From Enterobacter sp. JUb54 (GTDB lineage Bacteria > Pseudomonadota > Gammaproteobacteria > Enterobacterales > Enterobacteriaceae), in assembly GCF_014298075.1 (NCBI RefSeq), contig NZ_CP060418.1, positions 558,001 through 622,000 on the forward strand: a stretch of 64,000 bases of DNA, in the 5' to 3' direction. This document shows positions 46,410 through 56,714 of the stretch, piece by piece. Numbering within the stretch: position 1 is the stretch's first letter; every line of letters starts with the position of its first letter. Made by a program: the position numbers and the translations under genes. The notes beneath the pieces were generated by a model. It saw only the letters and a program-made list of their open reading frames with translations, was not told the origin of the DNA and did no database searches.

Positions 46410-46438
46410 TAAAAAAACCTGCTGCGGCAGGTTTTTTT
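46326..46438 (+). ncRNA. azuCR: AzuCR-type dual-function RNA (coding and 3' part)
   Basis: In E. coli the azuC transcript is both an mRNA for a tiny protein and a base-pairing sRNA (AzuCR, once IsrB). The transcript here would run from about 46285 to the terminator: an 11-bp stem (46412-46422 with 46427-46437) with a TGCG loop and a T run. I list the certain part, from the AzuC start to the terminator. Whether pairing to target mRNAs is kept has not been tested. Confidence 0.65.
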
Positions 46439-46488
46439 ATCTCTCGGAATTTAGGTTACTATTACGCTCCTCGAAATAGGAGTAATAA

Positions 46489-46740
46489 ATGTCTCAACAC
46501 CTCACTGAACAAGACGAACTGGTCTCTGACGTTGTCGCCTGCCAGCTAGTTATCAAACAGATCCTCGACGTCATTGATGTTATCGCCCCTGTTGAAGTGC
46601 GCGAGAAGATGACCACGCAACTGAAAGCCATCGATTTCGCCAGCCATCCAGCCTCCGCCGATCCGGTAACGCTGCGTGCGGTGCAAAAAGCCATTGCCCT
46701 GATAGAACTGAAATTTACGCCGCAGGGCGAAGCGCACTAA
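46489..46740 (+). CDS. yecJ: DUF2766 small protein YecJ
   Basis: YecJ is an 83-residue acidic, helical, soluble protein of unknown function (DUF2766). Length and sequence match E. coli YecJ. TAGGAG lies eight bases upstream of the ATG. It follows azuC by 80 bases on the same strand, separated by the azuC terminator. Confidence 0.92.
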   Translation: MSQHLTEQDELVSDVVACQLVIKQILDVIDVIAPVEVREKMTTQLKAIDFASHPASADPVTLRAVQKAIALIELKFTPQGEAH

Positions 46741-46746
46741 AAGCAG

Positions 46747-46774
46747 ACGCCCCGCCAGAATCCTGGCGGGGCGT
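46747..46774. terminator. Hairpin between yecJ and the GPH transporter
   Basis: A perfect 12-bp GC-rich stem (46747-46758 with 46763-46774) and AATC loop lie between convergent stops. No T run follows on either side, so it may protect RNA ends or pause polymerase more than terminate. Confidence 0.65.
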
Positions 46775-46783
46775 GAACACCGA

Positions 46784-48346
46784 TTAATGAGAAGCAACGG
46801 GACTGATCTGGGTCGCTTGCTCATCCCTGAATAGCTTACTGTTACCCCAGCACTCTTCATAACGATGGCCGACTAAGCCTTCCACTACGATGCGCACATC
46901 GGACGGGATATCGCTAATCTTGCCGCCAGCCTTAATTCGCGCCACTTCCTGCAGCACTATCAGGTGTGCTTTGCGATCCAGCTTCATCTGCTTACTGAAG
47001 ACAATCGCCGCCAGCGCCAGCAGGATCACGCCGCTACAGAAGACCACTGCAATCGCGGTCACCGCGCTTTCAGGCTGCGTATGCGCTTTTGACTGGAAGC
47101 CGTAGTAACTGAGAATAGCGCCCATGGTGAAGACGATAATCGAACGCAAAATTTTACCGGAGAAGGTCATCGCACCGGCATAAATCCCTTCGCGACGACG
47201 GCCGGTATAGATCTCATCGACATCGGCGAGGAAGGTATAGACGGTCCACGGAATGTAGTACACGCCGCCGGTACCCAGGCCAAACAGCACGGTGATCCCG
47301 AACATCAAAATAGTTGCCAGGTGCGACGGCAGGTGGAAGAACCACAGCGAGGTGTAGAGCAACACGGAGAAAATAACGATGCTCAGCGCCAGGATGTAGG
47401 GCTTGCTGAACCCCTTTTTCACACACAGGCCGATAAACAATGCGGTGGAGACCAGTTGCAGGATGGAGTTCAGGCTGTTCAGCCCGGCAACCATCGCCGG
47501 ATCGTGCTGCAGCACAAAGATCACGAAGTAGGTAAAGATCGAGGCAAACAGCCATTCTGCGCCGAAACCACAGAGATACATGCCGAGGTGTTTACGGAAT
47601 ACCCGCAGATAAAAGGTCGAGATCATATCTTTCGCCAGCGTCGACAACGTCGCCAGCAGGCTTTTTTTCTTGTTAACCGCATGGTCTTCTTCACGCGGAC
47701 GTTCCCAGCTGCAGAACCACAGGCAGGAGATGGCGATAATCAGAATCAGGCCATAGGTCACCCCGGTAAGGAAGAATGGAGTGGCTGAATCTTTGCCGTA
47801 CAGAAGGATAAACTGGCCCGGAATAAAGGCCGCCAGGAAGTTGGCCAGCTTACCGAAAATCGCCTTATAACCGGTAAGTTTTGAGCGCAATGCGAAATCA
47901 TCAGTCATTTCTGTGGCTAATGTTTCGTAAGGCACCATAACTGATGTATAAATGATTTCGAAGATGACGTAAGTACACAGGTAGTACCAGAAGCTGAGGC
48001 CTTCAACCCACAGCAGCGGGTAGAACATCATCAGTGGAATACCAATCAACAAGAAGAAACGCCGCCGTCCGAAGCGTTTGCCAAGCCGTGTTTTACCGAA
48101 ATTATCGGTAAGATAACCCATCAGCGGGTTACTAATCGCGTCAATAATGCTGGCGACGGAAAAGATAAATGCCGCCTCGATCAGCGTCAGGCCGCAGAAC
48201 GTCGTATAGAAATACAATAGCCAGGCGCCGCTGATTGCCAGCGCGCCACTTCCCAGTAAGTTACCGCCGCCGTAGGCTAGCTGATGGCGTAACAAAATCG
48301 GTCTTCCCTGCAACGCTTGTGAGGTTGAAGCCGTATCTCTTGCCAT
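46784..48346 (-). CDS. GPH-family sugar:cation symporter, orphan
   Basis: This 520-residue glycoside-pentoside-hexuronide transporter has 12 predicted helices. Family motifs are visible: NPLMGYLTDNFGKTRLGKRFGRRR in the cytosolic loop 2-3 (Asp and Arg important in MelB) and VPYETLATEMT in helix 4-5. It is about 50 percent similar by eye to the second GPH protein at 56715, but has no glycosidase gene beside it. Likely substrate is an oligosaccharide or uronide; unproven. The gene converges on yecJ. Confidence 0.87.
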   Translation of the reverse strand: MARDTASTSQALQGRPILLRHQLAYGGGNLLGSGALAISGAWLLYFYTTFCGLTLIEAAFIFSVASIIDAISNPLMGYLTDNFGKTRLGKRFGRRRFFLLIGIPLMMFYPLLWVEGLSFWYYLCTYVIFEIIYTSVMVPYETLATEMTDDFALRSKLTGYKAIFGKLANFLAAFIPGQFILLYGKDSATPFFLTGVTYGLILIIAISCLWFCSWERPREEDHAVNKKKSLLATLSTLAKDMISTFYLRVFRKHLGMYLCGFGAEWLFASIFTYFVIFVLQHDPAMVAGLNSLNSILQLVSTALFIGLCVKKGFSKPYILALSIVIFSVLLYTSLWFFHLPSHLATILMFGITVLFGLGTGGVYYIPWTVYTFLADVDEIYTGRRREGIYAGAMTFSGKILRSIIVFTMGAILSYYGFQSKAHTQPESAVTAIAVVFCSGVILLALAAIVFSKQMKLDRKAHLIVLQEVARIKAGGKISDIPSDVRIVVEGLVGHRYEECWGNSKLFRDEQATQISPVASH

Positions 48347-48664
48347 TAATATAAACTCCGTGTTTTAAATTTTTGAAACGCTGTTTTTATATTCTTATGG
48401 CAAATGTTAAAAAGTGATCGCCGTCACTAATTCCCGTCTGCGATCTTCGGCTGGGCGGTAATGAGATCTACTTAAAAGTTTTTAATGCTTTTCAGGAATA
48501 AAAACGGCGCCGAAGCGCCGAAAATGATGTTTCAGAGAAACAGAGACAGGAAGCGTTGAGTGCTCGGCAGGTGGCCGCAGCGCGGTGGCGTGACCAGCGA
48601 AACCGTTCCCGCAGGAATCCCTTTCGCTGAGGGAACGGTTAATGTGGTGCCCGCCGCTACGGCC
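48347..48664. other. Intergenic with a 10-bp inverted repeat
   Basis: A perfect inverted repeat AACCGTTCCC (48601-48610) and GGGAACGGTT (48631-48640), with a 20-base spacer, lies just past the ftnB stop. It lacks a T run. A shorter hairpin (CGGCGC/GCGCCG, about 48505-48520) lies nearby. The remainder should contain the promoter of the GPH transporter. No gene is seen. Confidence 0.5.
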
Positions 48665-49168
48665 TTAGTTCGGGCGAGGGGTGACCAGGCTCAGCAGCTG
48701 TCGGTCGGTCTGTTGCATACACAGGCCGGCTTTATCGGCGTGACGCACCTTTTCCAGCACGCTTTGCAGCAGGATGCCATCCTGGCGCTGTTCTTTCTCT
48801 AACTGGGTCAGGAAACGCCAGGTGGTGTCGTCGCTGTGGGCTTTGGCCTCTTCGGCCAGCCCGGAGAGCGTGCTGCTACGCTGTTGGTGATCGGCAAGCG
48901 TTGCGGTAAAAAGCTCTTCGAGAGAAGCGCAGTCGTGACGATAGCAGTTTTTGCTTTTGACAATCGGCCAGCTGCCGCCGGTTTTCATAAAATCGAATAC
49001 CCGCATCATCTGCGTCACCCGGGACTGCGCCCGGGAGCGCAAAAAGGTGGCGGTGCCGCTCAGACGCTGCTGTTCACACCATTCGCTGAGATGCAGGTAT
49101 AGATTTGACGCGTGGAACTCAAGATTCATCTGATGATTGAGTTTTTGAGCCATTCCAGGAACAACCAT
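48665..49168 (-). CDS. ftnB: Ferritin-like protein FtnB
   Basis: FtnB is a ferritin paralogue; in Salmonella it helps repair iron-sulfur clusters and resist oxidative stress. The 167-residue product starts at ATG 49168 behind AAGGA (E. coli length; the frame back to 49258 is leader). The four-helix core is conserved, Glu17 is kept, but the ferroxidase ligands Glu50 and His53 of FtnA are Arg and Gln here (AQSRVTQMM). Loss of these ligands is also seen in E. coli FtnB, so a classic ferroxidase site is unlikely. Confidence 0.93.
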   Translation of the reverse strand: MVVPGMAQKLNHQMNLEFHASNLYLHLSEWCEQQRLSGTATFLRSRAQSRVTQMMRVFDFMKTGGSWPIVKSKNCYRHDCASLEELFTATLADHQQRSSTLSGLAEEAKAHSDDTTWRFLTQLEKEQRQDGILLQSVLEKVRHADKAGLCMQQTDRQLLSLVTPRPN

Positions 49169-49983
49169 AAAAATATCCTTATTTAAGCTGGAGGTATCAT
49201 TCGCACGTCGAGAGCCCTCATCCGTAAGCATCCGCATGCAAGACTCATTGCGTGCCACATTATTAGCAAAATAATTAATGTGTATTTCCCTGTGCCGTCG
49301 ATAATTTATTTCCGACTACCGACAAATATAGAATACGCGCAAGAATGCGTTAAGAAAACTCTCAAGCATCGGTATTTACGTTTCGTTACAACATCCCTGC
49401 TAAGTGTATTGTTATATGATTTAATCTCATTTTTTATGTTTTCATTTTATTGATTTTATTGCCTTTTTTAATTTTTTAGGAAAAAGGATGAGTGCTACGA
49501 TATTTATCTTAAATAAGAGATTAACCTGACGTTAATAATTCGGTCATAACGAATCAATATTGCGAAAAAAATGTCAAAATAAATGGCGCGGATGCGTTGT
49601 TGCGCTCCAGGACAGCTGGCTGGCAACTTTCTCACGGCTGAAGGCGGCTTCTGGCCCCGCGAGGCCTGCCAGCAGTGACCTGGCAGGGACATGAGCGTCA
49701 CAAGGATAACTCTGCTGTCGGCATGGACAAAATTGCTATTAATGACGTCAATTGTCTGACAATTGGCGTTTTTTTTATGTCTTTTTTCGCTGTATCTATG
49801 CACGCAATTACTGTAATTCCGCGATGTGATAATGCTCTCGTATGGAGAATTGATTTCCGGTTATTACTTAATGAACAACGGCAGTATGGGTTGCGGTTTC
49901 GTCTAATGCCTTGTTTTACGTCCGATAAAATAATTAAGTCCGATACTTCCCTACAGAAAAGCGAAATAAAGCTGGAGTTTACC
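49169..49983. other. Long control region between ftnB and araF
   Basis: About 815 bases without a trusted gene. The half next to ftnB is very AT-rich. A 13-codon ORF (ATG 49488, behind AGGAAAAAGG) is too short to support. The segment 49590-49690 is GC-rich and looks like old coding sequence but has no intact frame. The araF-proximal part holds an AraC-type site (49722-49738) and a CRP-like half-site TGTGA (49825-49829). Confidence 0.5.
49722..49738 (-). promoter_or_regulatory. AraC half-site upstream of araF
   Basis: CATGGACAAAATTGCTA matches the reverse complement of the araI1 half-site (TAGCATTTTTATCCATA) in 14 of 17 positions. It lies about 245 bases before araF, in the inverted orientation relative to araBAD. 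A weaker repeat may follow one to two turns on. Confidence 0.6.
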
Positions 49984-50964
49984 ATGCACAAATTTACTAA
50001 AGCGCTGGCGGCGATCGGTCTCGCTGCGGTTATGTCACAATCAGCTATGGCTGAATCCCTTAAGCTCGGTTTTCTGGTTAAACAACCGGAAGAACCCTGG
50101 TTTCAAACCGAATGGAAATTTGCCGATAAGGCCGGCAAAGATTTAGGGTTTGAAGTCATTAAAATTGCGGTGCCGGATGGTGAGAAAACCCTTAACGCCA
50201 TCGATAGCCTGGCGGCGAGCGGTGCCAAAGGCTTTGTTATCTGTACGCCAGACCCGAAACTGGGTGCCGCCATTGTGGCGAAAGCCCGCGGCTACGATAT
50301 GAAAGTCATCACCGTCGATGACCAGTTCGTCAATGCCAAAGGCAAGCCGATGGACAGCGTACCGCTGGTGATGATGGCCGCCAGTGAAATCGGCGCGCGT
50401 CAGGGCCAGGAACTGTATAAAGAGATGCAAAAACGCGGCTGGGACGTCAAGGATACCGGCGTGATGGCCATTACCGCGGATGAACTCGATACCGCCCGCC
50501 GTCGTACAACTGGTTCGATGGATGCGCTGAAAGCGGCCGGCTTCCCGGAGAAACAGATCTACCGCGTGCCAACCAAATCTAACGATATCCCCGGCGCTTT
50601 CGATGCCGGTAACTCAATGCTGGTTCAGCATCCGCAGGTGAAACACTGGCTGATCGTGGGCATGAATGACAACACCGTCCTTGGCGGCGTGCGCGCAACC
50701 GAAGGGCAGGGCTTTAAAGCTCCAGACGTGATTGGCATCGGTATTAATGGTGTCGATGCAGTGAACGAACTGTCGAAAGCCCAGGCGACCGGCTTCTACG
50801 GCTCTCTGCTGCCAAGCCCGGATATCCACGGTTATAAAACCAGTGAAATGCTCTACAACTGGGTGACCAAAGGCGCAGAGCCGCCAAAATTCACCGCGGT
50901 TACCGATGTGGTGCTGATCACTCGCGACAATTTCAAAGAAGAGCTGGCGAAGAAAGGGCTGTAA
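49984..50964 (+). CDS. araF: L-arabinose-binding periplasmic protein AraF
   Basis: AraF is the high-affinity L-arabinose-binding protein of the AraFGH importer. The 326-residue precursor starts at ATG 49984 (MHKFTKALAAIG) with a 23-residue signal peptide ending in AMA, followed by the type I SBP fold; the mature start ESLKLGFLVKQPEEPWFQTE is characteristic. The upstream in-frame extension to 49675 is not used. AGCTGGAG precedes the start. araG and araH follow. Confidence 0.96.
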   Translation: MHKFTKALAAIGLAAVMSQSAMAESLKLGFLVKQPEEPWFQTEWKFADKAGKDLGFEVIKIAVPDGEKTLNAIDSLAASGAKGFVICTPDPKLGAAIVAKARGYDMKVITVDDQFVNAKGKPMDSVPLVMMAASEIGARQGQELYKEMQKRGWDVKDTGVMAITADELDTARRRTTGSMDALKAAGFPEKQIYRVPTKSNDIPGAFDAGNSMLVQHPQVKHWLIVGMNDNTVLGGVRATEGQGFKAPDVIGIGINGVDAVNELSKAQATGFYGSLLPSPDIHGYKTSEMLYNWVTKGAEPPKFTAVTDVVLITRDNFKEELAKKGL

Positions 50965-50979
50965 GGCCTGGCTTACCAC

Positions 50980-51001
50980 GCCTCCTGCTCGCGCGGGAGG
51001 C
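50980..51001 (+). terminator. Attenuating hairpin between araF and araG
   Basis: A 9-bp stem (50980-50988 with 50993-51001) with one G-T pair and a TCGC loop, without a T run. Such hairpins after binding-protein genes stabilise the upstream mRNA and lower downstream expression. Confidence 0.65.
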
Positions 51002-51025
51002 TGAGTCCAGAAGAGCGGAGTCGTT

Positions 51026-52540
51026 ATGCAACAGTCTACCCCTTATCTCTCATTTCGCGGTATCACCATGACTTTTCCCGGCGTTAAAGCGCTGTCTGAT
51101 ATTAGCTTTGACTGCTATAGCGGACAGATACACGCATTGATGGGAGAAAACGGCGCCGGGAAATCCACGCTGCTGAAGATCCTCAGCGGCAACTATATTC
51201 CGACCTCGGGCGATCTGCAGATTGGCGGGCAGCCACGGGTCTTTACCAACACCACCGAAGCGCTTAATGCCGGCGTGGCGATCATCTATCAGGAGCTGCA
51301 CCTGATCCCGGAAATGACCGTCGCGGAGAATATCTACCTCGGCCAGATCCCGCATAAATACGGCCTGGTGAACCGTTCGCTGCTGAACTACGAAGCCCGT
51401 CTGCAGCTTGAGCATCTGGGGTTAGATATCGACCCGGAAACGCCGCTGAAATATCTCTCCATCGGCCAGTGGCAGATGGTGGAAATTGCCAAAGCGCTCA
51501 CCCGCAACGCCAAAGTGATCGCCTTTGATGAACCGACCAGTTCGCTTTCGGCCCGTGAGATCGACAATCTGTTCCGCGTCATCCGCGAACTGCGCCAGGA
51601 AGGGCGCGTCATTATCTATGTGTCGCACCGCATGGAGGAGATTTTCGCCCTGAGCGACGCGATCACCGTCTTCAAAGATGGCCGCTATGTTTGCACCTTT
51701 GATGATATGACCACCGTTAACCATGACGCGCTGGTCCAGGCGATGGTGGGGCGCGAGCTGGGCGATGTTTACGGCTGGAAGCCACGTGAATATGGCGAGG
51801 AGTGCCTGCGTCTTGAGCAGGTGAAAGCCCCTGGCGTGCGTGAGCCGGTGAGTTTGTCGGTGCGTAGCGGGGAGATCGTCGGCCTGTTCGGGCTGGTGGG
51901 CGCCGGGCGCAGCGAATTAATGAAAGGGCTGTTTGGCGGCACCCGCATTACCGGCGGCCAGGTCTATATCGACGGGCAGGCGATTGATATTCGTAAACCG
52001 GCCCACGCAATTGAAGCCGGGATGATGCTGTGCCCGGAGGATCGTAAGGCCGAAGGCATTATTCCGGTTCACTCGGTGCGCGACAATATCAACATCAGCG
52101 CCCGGCGTCGGCATATTCACGCCGGCTGCATTATCAATAACGGCTGGGAAGCGCAAAACGCAGAGCACCATATCAACGCGCTCAACATTAAAACCCCCGG
52201 CGCCGAACAGCTGATTATGAATCTGTCCGGCGGCAATCAACAAAAGGCGATTCTCGGGCGCTGGCTGTCGGAAGAGATGAAAGTGATCCTGCTGGATGAA
52301 CCTACCCGTGGGATTGACGTGGGGGCGAAACACGAAATTTATAACGTCATCTATGCCCTGGCGGCCTCTGGTGTGGCGGTGGTGTTCGCATCCAGCGACT
52401 TACCGGAAGTGCTCGGTGTGGCCGATCGCATTGTAGTCATGCGCGAAGGCGAAGTGGCGGGTGAACTGCTGCATGAAGATGCCAATGAACAGCAGGCGTT
52501 AAGCCTTGCGATGCCAAAAGTGAGCCAGGCGGTCGCCTGA
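51026..52540 (+). CDS. araG: L-arabinose ABC importer ATPase AraG
   Basis: AraG is the double ATPase of the arabinose importer, 504 residues with two nucleotide-binding domains. Domain 1 has Walker [10 protein letters not shown] (near residue 39) and Walker [13 protein letters not shown]. Domain 2 has a degenerate P-loop ([13 protein letters not shown]), the signature [15 protein letters not shown] and [16 protein letters not shown], as is standard for the RbsA/MglA/AraG family. The start ATG is behind AAGAGCGGAG. Confidence 0.96.
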   Translation: MQQSTPYLSFRGITMTFPGVKALSDISFDCYSGQIHALMGENGAGKSTLLKILSGNYIPTSGDLQIGGQPRVFTNTTEALNAGVAIIYQELHLIPEMTVAENIYLGQIPHKYGLVNRSLLNYEARLQLEHLGLDIDPETPLKYLSIGQWQMVEIAKALTRNAKVIAFDEPTSSLSAREIDNLFRVIRELRQEGRVIIYVSHRMEEIFALSDAITVFKDGRYVCTFDDMTTVNHDALVQAMVGRELGDVYGWKPREYGEECLRLEQVKAPGVREPVSLSVRSGEIVGLFGLVGAGRSELMKGLFGGTRITGGQVYIDGQAIDIRKPAHAIEAGMMLCPEDRKAEGIIPVHSVRDNINISARRRHIHAGCIINNGWEAQNAEHHINALNIKTPGAEQLIMNLSGGNQQKAILGRWLSEEMKVILLDEPTRGIDVGAKHEIYNVIYALAASGVAVVFASSDLPEVLGVADRIVVMREGEVAGELLHEDANEQQALSLAMPKVSQAVA

Positions 52541-52554
52541 GTAAGGAGTCAAAG

Positions 52555-53535
52555 ATGTCCTCTGTTACTACCCCAAACGCCAGCCGTTCCACATTCAGCT
52601 TTGCCCGAATCTGGGATCAGTTTGGCATGCTCGTGGTCTTTGCCGTGCTGTTTATCGGCTGCGTGATTTTTGTGCCTAACTTTGCCTCGTTCATCAACAT
52701 GAAAGGGCTGGGGCTGGCGATTTCCATGTCCGGCATGGTGGCCTGTGGGATGCTGTTTTGCCTGGCGTCCGGCGATTTTGACCTGTCGGTTGCTTCGGTT
52801 ATCGCCTGCGCAGGGGTGACCACCGCGGTGGTGATCAACCTGACGGAAAGTATGTGGATAGGTATTGCCGCCGGTCTGCTGCTGGGCGCGCTGAGCGGGC
52901 TGGTTAACGGCTTCGTGATAGCCCGGCTGAAGATCAACGCCCTGATCACCACTCTGGCAACGATGCAGATTGTTCGCGGCCTCGCCTATATCATCTCCGA
53001 TGGTAAAGCGGTCGGTATCGAAGACGAGCGCTTCTTTACCTTAGGCTATGCCAACTGGTTTGGTCTGCCGGCACCGATCTGGCTCACCGTCGCCTGCCTG
53101 ATTGTTTTCGGCCTGCTGTTGAACAAAACTACCTTTGGCCGCAATACCCTGGCGATTGGCGGCAATGAAGAGGCGGCCCGTCTGGCTGGTGTTCCGGTGG
53201 TTCGCACCAAAATCATCATTTTCGTGATTTCCGGTCTGGTGTCCGCCGCGGCGGGGATCATCCTGGCATCGCGTATGACCAGCGGCCAGCCGATGACCTC
53301 AATTGGCTACGAGCTGATTGTGATTTCGGCCTGCGTGTTGGGCGGCGTGTCCTTGAAAGGCGGGATCGGCAAGATCTCCTATGTGGTCGCCGGGATCCTG
53401 ATCCTTGGTACCGTTGAGAACGCCATGAACCTGCTGAACATTTCGCCGTTCTCGCAGTATGTGGTGCGCGGCGTGATTCTGTTGGCGGCGGTTATCTTCG
53501 ATCGCTACAAACAAAAAGCGAAACGCGCAGTTTAA
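52555..53535 (+). CDS. araH: L-arabinose ABC importer permease AraH
   Basis: AraH is the membrane subunit, 326 residues with eight to ten helices, BPD_transp_2 family. Conserved segments include GMLFCLASGDFDLSVASV and NALITTLATMQIVRGLAYI, nearly identical to E. coli. It follows araG by 14 bases behind AAGGAG. Confidence 0.95.
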   Translation: MSSVTTPNASRSTFSFARIWDQFGMLVVFAVLFIGCVIFVPNFASFINMKGLGLAISMSGMVACGMLFCLASGDFDLSVASVIACAGVTTAVVINLTESMWIGIAAGLLLGALSGLVNGFVIARLKINALITTLATMQIVRGLAYIISDGKAVGIEDERFFTLGYANWFGLPAPIWLTVACLIVFGLLLNKTTFGRNTLAIGGNEEAARLAGVPVVRTKIIIFVISGLVSAAAGIILASRMTSGQPMTSIGYELIVISACVLGGVSLKGGIGKISYVVAGILILGTVENAMNLLNISPFSQYVVRGVILLAAVIFDRYKQKAKRAV

Positions 53536-53568
53536 CGCGCCCCAACCTTCAAGTTTACTTCTCGATCA

Positions 53569-53593
53569 ACGCCAGCGCCCGCTGCGCTGGCGT
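53569..53593 (+). terminator. Hairpin after araH
   Basis: A perfect 9-bp stem (53569-53577 with 53585-53593) with a seven-base loop, 33 bases past araH. T run is weak (CAACAATCAAAAA follows). Confidence 0.55.
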
Positions 53594-53680
53594 CAACAAT
53601 CAAAAATGGCGATCCCGGTCACACTGTCTATACTTACATGGCTAACAATTCGTTAACAACCAGCATTTCGCTGGCCATGA

Positions 53681-55898
<2,218 letters not shown>

Positions 55899-55908
55899 TC
55901 ACCCTGAG

Positions 55909-55936
55909 GGCTGACGCCGCCGGCGTTAGCCTTTTT
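55909..55936 (+). terminator. otsA terminator
   Basis: A 10-bp stem (55909-55918 with 55922-55931, one G-T pair) with a three-base loop and five T. Its right arm lies inside the last codons of the convergent uspC. Confidence 0.82.
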
Positions 55937-56354
55937 CCAGCGACACTAACAACACGTCAACGCCGCTGCTGCCAATGATACTTTTTGCCGAGCAGGTCGC
56001 GCGGGAAAACAGACTGTGGTTGTGATTGCCGCAAATCACCAGGTCCACCTGATACTGCTGGCAAAAATCGTTGATGTGATGGCTCAGCTCACCGCTGGCG
56101 ATCGTCATTTTTTCGATCGGGTAGTCAGCCTCTTTTGCCAGTTCAGAGAGGAAGTCCCGGGTCTCTTCCTGCATTAAATCCCGCAGATTTTCCAGCATCG
56201 GGGCAGCGAACTGATTGTAGAGTTCCGGGTCGGTGGCCAGGGTAATCAGGCTGACTTTGGCATCAAGCGGGCGCGCAATCGACACCGCTTTGTTGATCAA
56301 CACGCGGCTTTCCGGCGTGGGGGCGACGGCAACTAACAGGTGTGAGTACGGCAT
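55926..56354 (-). CDS. uspC: Universal stress protein UspC
   Basis: UspC is a 142-residue universal stress protein (UspA superfamily); in E. coli it scaffolds KdpD/KdpE signalling and aids stress survival. The nucleotide-fold start YSHLLVAVAPTPES and the C-terminal VDLVICGNHNHSLFSRATC match E. coli UspC. The start ATG 56354 is behind AAGGAGG. In E. coli flhDC and other flagellar genes follow on its upstream side; here a sugar transporter lies there instead. Confidence 0.94.
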   Translation of the reverse strand: MPYSHLLVAVAPTPESRVLINKAVSIARPLDAKVSLITLATDPELYNQFAAPMLENLRDLMQEETRDFLSELAKEADYPIEKMTIASGELSHHINDFCQQYQVDLVICGNHNHSLFSRATCSAKSIIGSSGVDVLLVSLEKG

Positions 56355-56511
56355 CAGGCCTCCTTGAGATACGCGAAACAACCATCAACACTTTCTTTAC
56401 TCCCATTATAACCCTCCCGCAAGGGCTATTCGTCACAGCGGGTCACACAATTTCTTGTCGTGGGAAATCACGTTTCTGCGCTTCAACTTTTCTTAATGGT
56501 CTTTGATTTTG

Positions 56512-56640
56512 TTATAAAAGAAATGATGTTTTATAAATCGGTGATGCGTGTTCGCTGACTCTTTGTATTTTTGCCATGTATGGGTGCGGGCTGGCAATAA
56601 GGGAAAGGTAACCCTTGGTCGCTGCTTTTACTGTAGCCAT
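56512..56640 (-). CDS. Candidate small protein, 42 residues
   Basis: This ORF is too short for normal gene calling. It has an ATG at 56640 exactly seven bases after AAAGGAG (56654-56648), a near-perfect ribosome site. It encodes 42 residues beginning MATVKAATKGYLSLIASPHP and ending in SFLL, basic, with one short hydrophobic start segment and no clear membrane helix. It is divergent from the GPH gene and reads toward uspC. I know no relative. The good ribosome site is the main evidence; expression is unproven. Confidence 0.45.
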   Translation of the reverse strand: MATVKAATKGYLSLIASPHPYMAKIQRVSEHASPIYKTSFLL

Positions 56641-56714
56641 GTATCCACTCCTTTATTGGCAGCGCCAAAAAGAGGACCGAAGTTCTCTAATAAAAAGACA
56701 CAGGATTTGCGGCG

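Noticed and set aside
49488..49529. 13-codon ORF with AGGAAAAAGG before its ATG, upstream of araF
   Set aside because: Too short and without attenuator-like structure downstream to call a leader peptide.
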